Shown here: positions 1-6,147 of the stretch, piece after piece | How the letters are laid out: each line of letters opens with the position of its first letter | How positions within the stretch are numbered: position 1 is the stretch's first letter | DNA from: Bacteroidales bacterium | Lineage (GTDB): Bacteria; Bacteroidota; Bacteroidia; Bacteroidales; UBA7960 | Assembly (NCBI GenBank): GCA_003553005.1 | Contig: PUPG01000070.1 | Coordinates: 1-10,131 of the forward strand | Length of the DNA: 10,131 nucleotides | Direction: 5' to 3' | Translations under genes and position numbers: made by a program | The notes under the pieces: model-generated | Told to the model about the DNA's origin: nothing | The model's database searches: none | What the model saw: only the letters and a program-made list of their open reading frames with translations

Positions 1-1908
1 CCTCCTACCTTTGAAAACACCATCGAAGCCATGGAGTATTCCGGCGAACTGCTTAGCAGGGTGATGCTTGTCTTTTCCAACTATAACTCTGCCCTGACCG
101 GTCCGGAGATACAGGAGATCGCACAGGACATGTCGCCGAAGCTGTCGGAGCATTCGGACAACATCCGGCTGAACCTGGATCTTTTTGACCGGGTGAAGGA
201 AGTGTACAACCAGCGCAACGATCTGGACCTGTCGGATGAGCAAATGCGTTTGCTGGAAGAAACCTACAAGAGTTTTGAACGCAGCGGCGCCAACCTGCCC
301 TCAGACAAACAAGCACGCCTCCGCGAGATCAACTCAGAGCTCTCCTCGCTTACCCTGCAGTTTGGTCAGAATGTACTGGGCGAAACCAACGATTTCACCA
401 TGGTCATCGACAACGAAGAAGACCTGGCCGGACTGCCACAGTCGTCCATTGAAGATGCTGCCGACCGGGCTGCAGGCATGGACATGGAAGGCAAGTGGGT
501 GTTCACCCTGCACAATCCCAGTGTAATGCCCTTCCTCTACAACGCCGACAACCGGGACCTGCGCAAGAAGATGCAGCAGGCATTCATCAACCGCGGCAAC
601 AACGACAATGAATTCAACAACCGGGAGATCCTGGCAAAAATTGCCAACCTGCGCCACGAACGGGCCAACCTCATGGGTTACGACAACCACGCCCACTTTG
701 GCCTGCAAGAAACCATGGCTGGCGACATTCCCACGGTGATGGACTTCGCCAACGAAGTATGGGAGCCCGCACTGGCCCTGGCCAAGCAGGAAAGGGAGCA
801 GCTGCAGCAGATGATCTATGACGAAGGCAATGACTTTGCCCTCGAACAGTGGGACTGGCGCTATTACACCGAAAAGGTCAGGAGAGAAAAGTATGAGCTG
901 GACGAACAACTGGTTCGCCAGTATTTTGAATTGAATACGGTGCGTGACGGCATCTTCATGATCGTGGACAGACTCTGGGGGCTGCAGTTTATCGAACGCA
1001 ACGACGTGCCCAAATACCACGAAGACGTGCAGGTGTTTGAAGTCCAGGAAGCCGACGGATCACACATCGGAATCCTGTATATGGACTTTCACCCACGGGA
1101 CAGCAAGCGCGGTGGTGCGTGGATGAGCTCTTTCCGCACGCAGCGCGTGGACCAGGACGGACAGTTTGTACACCCCATCGTAACCATCAACGGAAACTTC
1201 TCTCCACCATCTGCTACCAGGCCTTCACTGCTTACCTATGATGAGATGACCACCTTCTTCCACGAGTTTGGCCACGCCCTGCACGGCCTGCTCTCCGACG
1301 TTCATTACGGCAGCCTTGCAGGAACAGCCGTATCGCGCGACTTCGTGGAGCTGCCTTCGCAGCTTATGGAGAACTGGGCCAACGAGCCTGAGGTGATGAG
1401 AACCTTTGCCCTCCATTACGAAACCGGAGAACAGATGCCCGATGAAATGATGGACCGCATCGTGGAGAGTGCACAGTTCAACGAAGGCTTTGCCAATGTC
1501 GAATACCTGGCTTCTACCTTCCTGGATATGGAATACCACACCATTTCAGAGAAGTTTGATGAAGACAAGCTCTATGAGTTAGCTGAGGTTATCGAGCAAC
1601 GCACCATTGAAAACACCGGCATGATTCCGGAGATCCACTTCCGCCATGCCAGCACGCACTTTAACCACATCTTCTCAGGTGGTTATTCTGCCGGCTACTA
1701 CTCCTACCTGTGGTCAGGCCTGCTCGACGCAGATGCGTATGAAGCATTCCGCGAAACAGGCGACGTATACGACCAGGAAACAGCCAGGCGCTTCCGCGAA
1801 GAGATTCTCGAAAGAGGAAACACTGAGGACGCCATGGAGATGTACATCAACTTCCGCGGCCGCGAACCGGAAATTGATGCCTTGCTGCGTCAGCGCGGAC
1901 TCAAGTAA
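1..1908 (+). CDS. dcp: M3 family peptidyl-dipeptidase (Dcp-like), 5' end cut off
   Basis: Zinc metallopeptidase of family M3 that removes dipeptides from the C-terminus of oligopeptides, normally late in protein turnover. The frame is open from base 1 (first codons PPTFENTIEA), so the ATG at 31 is internal and the real start lies upstream. The visible part is 635 residues; E. coli Dcp is about 680, so some 50 residues are missing and a signal peptide cannot be assessed. The zinc motif HEFGH is at 1261-1275. The third ligand Glu (in FVELPSQ, codon 1348-1350) lies 29 residues after the first His, the same spacing as in E. coli Dcp. The C-terminal substrate-binding motif GYSAGYYSYLW is intact near 1680-1713. 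The gene ends at TAA 1906-1908, followed by a strong terminator, and converges on ribE. Oligopeptidase A is a possible sister assignment, but the motif context fits Dcp better. Confidence 0.93.
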   Translation, partial: PPTFENTIEAMEYSGELLSRVMLVFSNYNSALTGPEIQEIAQDMSPKLSEHSDNIRLNLDLFDRVKEVYNQRNDLDLSDEQMRLLEETYKSFERSGANLPSDKQARLREINSELSSLTLQFGQNVLGETNDFTMVIDNEEDLAGLPQSSIEDAADRAAGMDMEGKWVFTLHNPSVMPFLYNADNRDLRKKMQQAFINRGNNDNEFNNREILAKIANLRHERANLMGYDNHAHFGLQETMAGDIPTVMDFANEVWEPALALAKQEREQLQQMIYDEGNDFALEQWDWRYYTEKVRREKYELDEQLVRQYFELNTVRDGIFMIVDRLWGLQFIERNDVPKYHEDVQVFEVQEADGSHIGILYMDFHPRDSKRGGAWMSSFRTQRVDQDGQFVHPIVTINGNFSPPSATRPSLLTYDEMTTFFHEFGHALHGLLSDVHYGSLAGTAVSRDFVELPSQLMENWANEPEVMRTFALHYETGEQMPDEMMDRIVESAQFNEGFANVEYLASTFLDMEYHTISEKFDEDKLYELAEVIEQRTIENTGMIPEIHFRHASTHFNHIFSGGYSAGYYSYLWSGLLDADAYEAFRETGDVYDQETARRFREEILERGNTEDAMEMYINFRGREPEIDALLRQRGLK

Positions 1909-1926
1909 CACCAGCGCGTCAACAAC

Positions 1927-1972
1927 GATCAAATAAAAAAGGCCGGTGTGAACCGGCCTTTTTTATTTGATC
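1927..1972. terminator. Bidirectional rho-independent terminator between dcp and ribE
   Basis: Perfect inverted repeat with 21-bp arms (1927-1947 and 1952-1972) around a GTGA loop. The GC core is GGCCGGT/ACCGGCC, flanked by six A on the left and six T on the right, so either strand gives a GC stem followed by a U-run. It sits 18 nt after the dcp stop and 13 nt beyond the ribE stop, as expected for a terminator shared by convergent genes. Confidence 0.96.
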
Positions 1973-1985
1973 TGCAGCTAACTGC

Positions 1986-2594
1986 TTATTTCTGTGCATC
2001 AAAGTGCAGTTGAAGCAGACGGGCTACGTATTTCCCGATCACATCAAACTCCAGGTTGACGACGGAACCCGGACGGAAATTGCGGAAGTTGGTCACGTCG
2101 TAAGTATACGGGATGATCGCCACCGAAAACATATTGGGCTCGGAGTCCACCACGGTAAGACTCACGCCATTCACGGAAATGCTCCCCTTGTCGACGGTAA
2201 TGTTTTTCGGGCCGGGATCGTATTCAAAATAAAACTTCCAGCTGCCGTCAAGCTCCTCGACCTTGGTGCATACCGCCGTCTGGTCTACGTGACCCTGCAC
2301 GATATGGCCATCCAGCCGGTCATCAGCCCGCATGCAGCGCTCCAGGTTGACTTCATAGCCCTCTTCCCAGGTGCGCATATTGGTCTTATCCAGGGTCTCC
2401 TGGATCGCCGTGAGGGTATATTGGTTTTTTTCCTTGTCCACATCCACCGTGGTCAGGCATACCCCGTCGTGAGCGATGCTCTGGTCGATTTTCAGCTCCC
2501 TGGCGATGGGGGTTTCGATCGTAAAATGGATATTGCCCCTGTCGCGTTCGATTTTGACAACTTTACCTGTTGTCTCTATAATTCCTGTAAACAT
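1986..2594 (-). CDS. ribE: Riboflavin synthase, alpha subunit type
   Basis: Dismutates two 6,7-dimethyl-8-ribityllumazine molecules to riboflavin and the pyrimidinedione, the last step of riboflavin synthesis in the cytosol. The 202-residue product has the family length and its two tandem lumazine-binding barrels. The first opens with the diagnostic MFTGIIE and carries the Cys-containing GVCLT (Cys46). The second has GHIVQGHVDQ and ISVNGVSLTVV. The catalytic N-terminal Phe2 is present. I start at ATG 2594 because MFTGIIE is the invariant family N-terminus; the frame stays open two codons further to a TTG at 2600, which would add MH. There is no Shine-Dalgarno site, as usual in Bacteroidota. 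The gene is monocistronic here, divergent from the PLP enzyme and convergent with dcp. The symbol is ribE or ribC depending on nomenclature. No FMN riboswitch is recognisable in the short leader. Confidence 0.96.
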   Translation of the reverse strand: MFTGIIETTGKVVKIERDRGNIHFTIETPIARELKIDQSIAHDGVCLTTVDVDKEKNQYTLTAIQETLDKTNMRTWEEGYEVNLERCMRADDRLDGHIVQGHVDQTAVCTKVEELDGSWKFYFEYDPGPKNITVDKGSISVNGVSLTVVDSEPNMFSVAIIPYTYDVTNFRNFRPGSVVNLEFDVIGKYVARLLQLHFDAQK

Positions 2595-2623
2595 ATGCAA
2601 ATGATTTAATGGTACATGGGATG

Positions 2624-2657
2624 CAAATTTACGGGAATTTTGTCAGCTTGCCGCAAA
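2624..2657 (-). promoter_or_regulatory. Probable ribE promoter
   Basis: On the - strand, TAAATTTG (2631-2624) matches the Bacteroidota -7 consensus TAnnTTTG exactly. A TTTG (2657-2654) lies 22 nt upstream as a -33 element, slightly longer than the usual 19-21 nt spacing. Transcription would begin near 2617, giving a leader of roughly 20-25 nt before the ATG at 2594. Confidence 0.6.
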
Positions 2658-2711
2658 AGTTCATACCGGTAAACACTCAATCGCCCGGATAGTCTTAATT
2701 CCCGTTAATAA

Positions 2712-2743
2712 TTTCGGATGTACGAATAAAAAACATACTTTTG
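2712..2743 (+). promoter_or_regulatory. Probable promoter of the PLP enzyme gene
   Basis: TACTTTTG at 2736-2743 matches TAnnTTTG. A degenerate -33 element TTTCG sits at 2712-2716 with 19 nt between. Transcription would start near 2750, giving a leader of about 100 nt before ATG 2851. That leader contains a small imperfect hairpin (CCTG 2790-2793 with CAGG 2802-2805) and no riboswitch I can recognise. Confidence 0.55.
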
Positions 2744-2850
2744 CCGTGCTTTTCACCCGTTTCTCCCTTGCCTGTAATAGAGGGACCGGCCTGCACCATT
2801 TCAGGAGGCCATACGGGGATATTCCTGTTTAACTTTTAAAAGATACCGAT

Positions 2851-4053
2851 ATGAAAAAATTTGATCCGGCATCCAATATCCAGGACCTGCTGCAATTCGG
2901 AGAGTTTGGCGACGTCAATCCATCGATCACCGATTCGGCCACCTATACGTTCATGGAGGCCAAAACCATGGTAGACACGTTCCAGGGCGAGGAAGAAGGC
3001 TGTTTCCTCTATTCCCGTCACTGGAACCCGTCCAACAAATACCTGGCCGATGCACTGGCCTCCATGGAAGGTACGGAAAGTGCCTGGGTGACAGCCTCAG
3101 GCATGGGAGCCATCACCACGACCATTTTGCAGCTTTGCAACAGCGGCGACCATATTTTGTCGAGCATCACCACCTATGGCGGCACCTTTGCCTTCCTGTC
3201 AAACTACCTCAAGAAATTCAACATCGAAGTCTCTTTTGTAGACATTACCAAGCTGGACGAGGTGGAAAAAGCGATCCGGCCCAATACCAAAATGATCTAC
3301 ACAGAGTCGGTGACCAACCCCTTGTTGCAGGTTTCAGACCTTCCCAAACTGTCAGAAATCACAGGCAAGCACAACATCAAGCTTGTTGTCGACAATACCT
3401 TTACGCCGATGATCATGGCGCCGGCCAAGCTGGGAGCAGACATTGTACTGTACAGCCTGACCAAGTTTGTGAACGGCAAGAATGACTGTGTAGCCGGAGC
3501 GATTTGCGCCAGTGAGGACTTTGTGAAGGCCATTTCGGATGTCAACACCGGTTCAGCCATGCTCCTCGGACCCATCCTGGACCCGTTGCGCTCGTCAAGC
3601 ATCCATAAGAATTTGCACACCCTGCACATCCGCATGCAGAAGCACAGCGAAAACGCGCTTTACCTGGCCGAGAAGTTTGCGGCTACGGGCTTGCGCGTGA
3701 TCTACCCCGGTCTGCCCAAACACCCGCAGCATCAACTCATGAAAGTGTTCATGCATCCTGATTTCGGTTTTGGCGGCATGATTGCCATTGACCTGAAAAC
3801 ATCCAAAAAGGCAAATGCCCTGATGGAAAAAATGCAGGAAGAAGGTGTGGGTTACCTGGCCGTGAGTCTCGGCTATTTCAAGACACTGTTCAGCAATTCG
3901 GGCAAAAGCACATCCAGTGAGGTACCCGAAGACGTGCAAAAAGAAATGGGCCTGTCAGAGGGGCTGATCCGCTTTTCTGTCGGACTGGACCATGACATCG
4001 AGCGGAGCTGGCAAAAAATCTATCAGTGCCTGAAAGAAACAAAAGTCATTTAA
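2851..4053 (+). CDS. PLP-dependent Cys/Met-metabolism (trans-sulfuration family) enzyme
   Basis: Fold-type I PLP enzyme of the Cys/Met metabolism family, which includes cystathionine gamma-synthase, the cystathionine lyases, methionine gamma-lyase and O-acylhomoserine sulfhydrylases. The 400-residue length is typical. Visible hallmarks are YSR at residues 54-56 (phosphate contacts from the partner subunit), SGMGAI, Tyr109 in YGGT stacking over PLP, Asp181 in VVDNTF pairing with the pyridine nitrogen, the Schiff-base Lys205 in SLTKFVNG, and the carboxylate-binding Arg in GLIRFSVGLD near the C-terminus. Variants worth noting are HWNP after YSR, where the commoner form is YGNPT, and NGKND after the lysine, where NGHSD is usual. 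The position of the Cys typical of methionine gamma-lyase is Gly111. The exact reaction cannot be fixed from sequence. There is no partner gene; the neighbour ribE is divergent. The start has an A/T-rich upstream region and no Shine-Dalgarno site. Confidence 0.88.
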   Translation: MKKFDPASNIQDLLQFGEFGDVNPSITDSATYTFMEAKTMVDTFQGEEEGCFLYSRHWNPSNKYLADALASMEGTESAWVTASGMGAITTTILQLCNSGDHILSSITTYGGTFAFLSNYLKKFNIEVSFVDITKLDEVEKAIRPNTKMIYTESVTNPLLQVSDLPKLSEITGKHNIKLVVDNTFTPMIMAPAKLGADIVLYSLTKFVNGKNDCVAGAICASEDFVKAISDVNTGSAMLLGPILDPLRSSSIHKNLHTLHIRMQKHSENALYLAEKFAATGLRVIYPGLPKHPQHQLMKVFMHPDFGFGGMIAIDLKTSKKANALMEKMQEEGVGYLAVSLGYFKTLFSNSGKSTSSEVPEDVQKEMGLSEGLIRFSVGLDHDIERSWQKIYQCLKETKVI

Positions 4054-4097
4054 TCTGCATCCACAACCACAGATTAACAAAATTTATTCTTTTTTTT
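4051..4097 (+). terminator. Possible weak terminator of the PLP enzyme gene
   Basis: TAATCTG (4051-4057, overlapping the stop codon) pairs with CAGATTA (4070-4076) across a 12-nt loop. An A/T-rich stretch and a run of eight T (4090-4097) follow. The U-run is 13 nt from the stem, so this is a poor intrinsic terminator. Its importance is that, if it works, the transcript ending at 4242 must start separately. Confidence 0.35.
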
Positions 4098-4107
4098 CGT
4101 ATCTTGT

Positions 4108-4242
4108 GAAACAAAATGAAGATTTTGGAGTTATACCTAGTAGAAACCTCATAATCTTTTAGATAAGGTAAAAATCTTCATGTTGTTGTTTTGGTTAGTT
4201 GATTGGTAGCCCCGGAGTTCTGAACAGCTCCGGGGTTTTTTT
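4108..4242 (+). ncRNA. Candidate structured small RNA or long structured 3' UTR
   Basis: A noncoding stretch with strong secondary structure. Arm ACAAAATGAAGATTTT (4111-4126) pairs with AAAATCTTCATGTTGT (4171-4186), 15 of 16 pairs with one A-G mismatch. Stacked inside, TACCT (4134-4138) pairs with AGGTA (4166-4170), leaving an apical loop of about 27 nt and a 7-nt bulge on the 5' side. A single-stranded linker leads to the strong terminator at 4210-4242. A degenerate -7-like TATCTTGT lies at 4100-4107, just before the stem, but no -33 element is evident. The layout (long closing stem, internal bulge, intrinsic terminator, about 135 nt) resembles a free-standing regulatory RNA. A 6S-like RNA is one possibility, unproven. 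The alternative is the 3' UTR of the PLP enzyme mRNA. Confidence 0.45.
4210..4242 (+). terminator. Rho-independent terminator
   Basis: CCCCGGAG (4210-4217) pairs perfectly with CTCCGGGG (4228-4235) over a 10-nt loop, followed by seven T. Only the + strand has the U-run, so it ends a rightward transcript and not pepP. It lies 157 nt past the stop of the nearest + strand gene. Confidence 0.92.
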
Positions 4243-4296
4243 ATGTGCTTTGCGCGGTTTATCAGCTTTGCGCAGGTTTCAGCGGGCCAATGCAGG

Positions 4297-5685
4297 TTAC
4301 TGGTTCATGAAGTTTTCGATGTCCTCAATGCTTTTGGGGATGGGACGACCCATCACGTTAAAGCCTTCATCCGTGACCAGCACGTCATCTTCAATGCGGA
4401 TACCACCAAATCCAAGATATTCCCTGACCTGGTCATACCGGATGAACTCTTTGAACTTGCCTTCCTGCTCCCATTGGTCAACCAGTGCCGGGATAAAATA
4501 AATGCCGGGCTCCACGGTCAGCACAAACCCTTCCTGGAGCCTTCTGCCCAGCCGCAGGAATGCCGTACCAAAATGGCTTGCTCTTTTGATCTCCTCATCG
4601 TAGCCCACATAATCTTCACCCAGATCCTCCATGTCATGTACATCCAGGCCCATCATGTGGCCGAGGCCGTGCGGCATAAACAGGGCATGTGCCCCCTGCT
4701 CGACGGCCTGCCGGGTATCGCCCTTCATCAGTCCGAGCCCCTTGAGTCCGTCGGTAATCACTGAGGCAGCCAGCAAATGGATATCCCGGAATGGTACACC
4801 GGGCTTGATGGCCTGGATTGCCTGTTTTTGCGCATCCAGCACGATCTGGTATACCGCCTTCTGGCGATCCGTAAACCGGCCGTTAACCGGAATGGTACGG
4901 GTGTGGTCGGTCGCATAATGCATGCTGGTTTCGGCTCCGCCATCCATCAGCATCAGCTGGCCTTCTTCCATCTTGTTGTGATGGGCATGGTTGTGAAGGG
5001 TCTCTCCCCGCACAGACAAAATCAGCGGAAACGACAACATGCCGCCGGCAGCTATGGCGATGCCCTCCACCACACCGGCGATCTCATGCTCATACACACC
5101 CGGTTTGGCCATTTTCATGGCGGTCGTGTGCATGCGGTAGGCTGTTTCCATGGCCCTTTCAAGTTCCTGGATCTCCTGGGGCTCCTTGATGCTGCGCAGG
5201 GCCACGATGGCCTTGATCAGTTCAACGGAAGCCTGGTCTTTCAGGTCGTCCACCCGGATATCCAGCAGTTTTTCAAGGGTTAGTTTGTTTTCCGCACGAT
5301 AAGGCGGTAAAAAGTGTACCGGACGGCCTTCATCCCTGGCCTTTTTTATCACCTCAGCCAGCTTGGCCATGGGCATGGTTTTCTCTGCTCCAACCTCACG
5401 GGCCCTGTCTGCAATGCCAGGCTGCGGCCCCATCCATATGATGTCATCCAGCCCCACGTCGTCACCAAAGATGATGTCTTCACCACCATCAATATCCATC
5501 ACGCCAGCCAGGCCCTGGTAGTCCAGGCCAAAGAAGTACAGAAAATTGCTGTCCTGCCTGAACCGGTAAGTGTTGCTTTTGTAGTTCATCGGTACATCCA
5601 CGTTGCCCATGATCAGGACAATCCCGTTGTTCATCTTTTCTTTCAGGCGCTTTCGGCGCGCGCTATAGGTCTTTGCGTCAAACAT
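4297..5685 (-). CDS. pepP: Xaa-Pro aminopeptidase (M24B)
   Basis: Dinuclear-metal aminopeptidase that removes the N-terminal residue of peptides whose second residue is proline; it lacks an evident signal peptide and is probably cytosolic. The N-terminal aminopeptidase-P domain (about residues 1-150, with NYKSNTYRFRQDSNFLYFFGL) precedes the pita-bread catalytic domain. Numbered from the chosen start, all five metal ligands are visible: Asp248 (LMDGGAE), Asp260 (YATDHTRT), His343 (HGLGHMMGLDVHD), Glu392 (VEPGIY) and Glu432 (GIRIEDD). I choose ATG 5685 (MFDAKTYSARRKRLKEKM, 462 residues) because relatives begin near this motif and the preceding twelve codons from ATG 5721 look like an A-rich leader; the longer form (474 residues) cannot be excluded. 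It is divergent from sdhC, with a long leader that may be regulatory. No - strand terminator is obvious after its stop. Confidence 0.95.
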   Translation of the reverse strand: MFDAKTYSARRKRLKEKMNNGIVLIMGNVDVPMNYKSNTYRFRQDSNFLYFFGLDYQGLAGVMDIDGGEDIIFGDDVGLDDIIWMGPQPGIADRAREVGAEKTMPMAKLAEVIKKARDEGRPVHFLPPYRAENKLTLEKLLDIRVDDLKDQASVELIKAIVALRSIKEPQEIQELERAMETAYRMHTTAMKMAKPGVYEHEIAGVVEGIAIAAGGMLSFPLILSVRGETLHNHAHHNKMEEGQLMLMDGGAETSMHYATDHTRTIPVNGRFTDRQKAVYQIVLDAQKQAIQAIKPGVPFRDIHLLAASVITDGLKGLGLMKGDTRQAVEQGAHALFMPHGLGHMMGLDVHDMEDLGEDYVGYDEEIKRASHFGTAFLRLGRRLQEGFVLTVEPGIYFIPALVDQWEQEGKFKEFIRYDQVREYLGFGGIRIEDDVLVTDEGFNVMGRPIPKSIEDIENFMNQ

Positions 5686-5733
5686 CGTTGTCTTTTTTGG
5701 TTTATATGCTCTTGAATACATTGTCGAATCCCC

Positions 5734-5806
5734 CTGGCAGCAATGCCAGTCATCAGCAGGTGCTCAGGGAGTGACGCACCTGGCGAACTTGTCCTGTCAA
5801 CCTGCT
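5734..5806 (-). promoter_or_regulatory. pepP 5' leader with mutually exclusive stems
   Basis: The probable untranslated leader of pepP carries three hairpin options. In + strand terms, CAGGTGC (5757-5763) is perfectly complementary to GCACCTG (5776-5782). The overlapping AGCAGGT (5755-5761) is perfectly complementary to ACCTGCT (5800-5806). The two pairings compete for the same bases. A third, independent hairpin, CTGGCA (5734-5739) with TGCCAG (5744-5749), lies nearer the gene. This could be an attenuator or a ligand- or ribosome-sensitive leader, but no known riboswitch class is recognised and 7-bp stems can arise by chance. Confidence 0.35.
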
Positions 5807-5816
5807 TGTGGTCAAT

Positions 5817-5824
5817 CAAAATTA
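5817..5824 (-). promoter_or_regulatory. Possible pepP promoter -7 element
   Basis: TAATTTTG on the - strand (5824 to 5817) matches TAnnTTTG. No convincing -33 TTTG lies 19-22 nt upstream, so the call rests on the -7 box and its position. It implies transcription from about 5810 and a leader of some 125 nt to ATG 5685. Confidence 0.42.
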
Positions 5825-5869
5825 CAACATTGGCAGGAAAATACATAATCTGATGGTGGCGCACCCATC

Positions 5870-5911
5870 AAAACGGCTGCAATCCGCTTGAAAACGGCTG
5901 CAACCCGCTTG
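5870..5911. repeat. Two-copy 21-bp tandem repeat
   Basis: Two adjacent 21-bp units, 5870-5890 and 5891-5911, differ at one base (T versus C in AAtCCGCTTG / AAcCCGCTTG) and share the start AAAACGGCTGCAA. The period of 21 bp is two helical turns, so both copies would face the same side of the DNA. They lie between the presumed pepP and sdhC promoters. This may be a pair of protein-binding sites or simply a local duplication. Confidence 0.85.
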
Positions 5912-6036
5912 CTAATGCGTTAAATGTCCCAATCCAATCCAGCCCCGCTCTCGTCCAGTGCCCACGCCGCCAGTTCCATCATCCCTCACCCAAACGCCCA
6001 TACACTTGTTTAAAATCTTTATAAATAGCCCATTCG

Positions 6037-6068
6037 TTTGGAAATTAAAAAGATACATCATACATTTG
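6037..6068 (+). promoter_or_regulatory. sdhCAB promoter
   Basis: Best promoter in the window: -33 TTTG at 6037-6040, a 20-nt spacer, and -7 TACATTTG at 6061-6068. This is a full match to the Bacteroidota housekeeping consensus (TTTG, 19-21 nt, TAnnTTTG). Transcription would start near 6075, leaving a leader of about 73 nt before ATG 6148. Confidence 0.82.
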
Positions 6069-6092
6069 TTTAGCCTGTATTATTCATGATTT

Positions 6093-6120
6093 GAATTCAG
6101 GCCAGCTTCTCCTGAGATTC
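6093..6120 (+). promoter_or_regulatory. Hairpin in the sdhC leader
   Basis: GAATTCAGG-side bases (6093-6101) pair with CCTGAGATTC (6111-6120): TCAGG with CCTGA around a 9-nt loop, then GAAT with ATTC across a single bulged G at 6116. The hairpin ends 27 nt before ATG 6148. There is no U-run, so it is not a terminator. A role in mRNA stability or translation is possible but not shown. Confidence 0.4.
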
Positions 6121-6147
6121 AGTTTATGCACCACATATCTCCTTCCC

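Noticed and set aside
334..1020. Long open frame on the - strand inside dcp (228 codons)
   Set aside because: It lies wholly antisense to a clear M3 peptidase and its translation resembles no family; it is an artefact of GC-rich codon use.
2004..2609. 201-codon + strand frame over ribE
   Set aside because: Nearly complete overlap with riboflavin synthase on the other strand, whose motifs are unmistakable.
2595..2640. FMN riboswitch upstream of ribE
   Set aside because: With a promoter at 2624-2657 the leader is only about 20-25 nt, far too short, and no FMN element sequence is seen.
2744..2850. SAM-type riboswitch upstream of the Cys/Met enzyme
   Set aside because: The roughly 100-nt leader and the enzyme family made this worth testing, but only a weak hairpin is present and no SAM riboswitch core could be recognised.
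5643..5864. Small - strand frame of 73 codons overlapping the pepP start
   Set aside because: It overlaps the pepP N-terminus and its leader hairpins in another frame, has no recognisable motif, and begins upstream of the presumed pepP -7 box.
5870..5911. Start of a CRISPR array
   Set aside because: The two copies are directly adjacent with no spacer, only two units exist, and there are no cas genes nearby.
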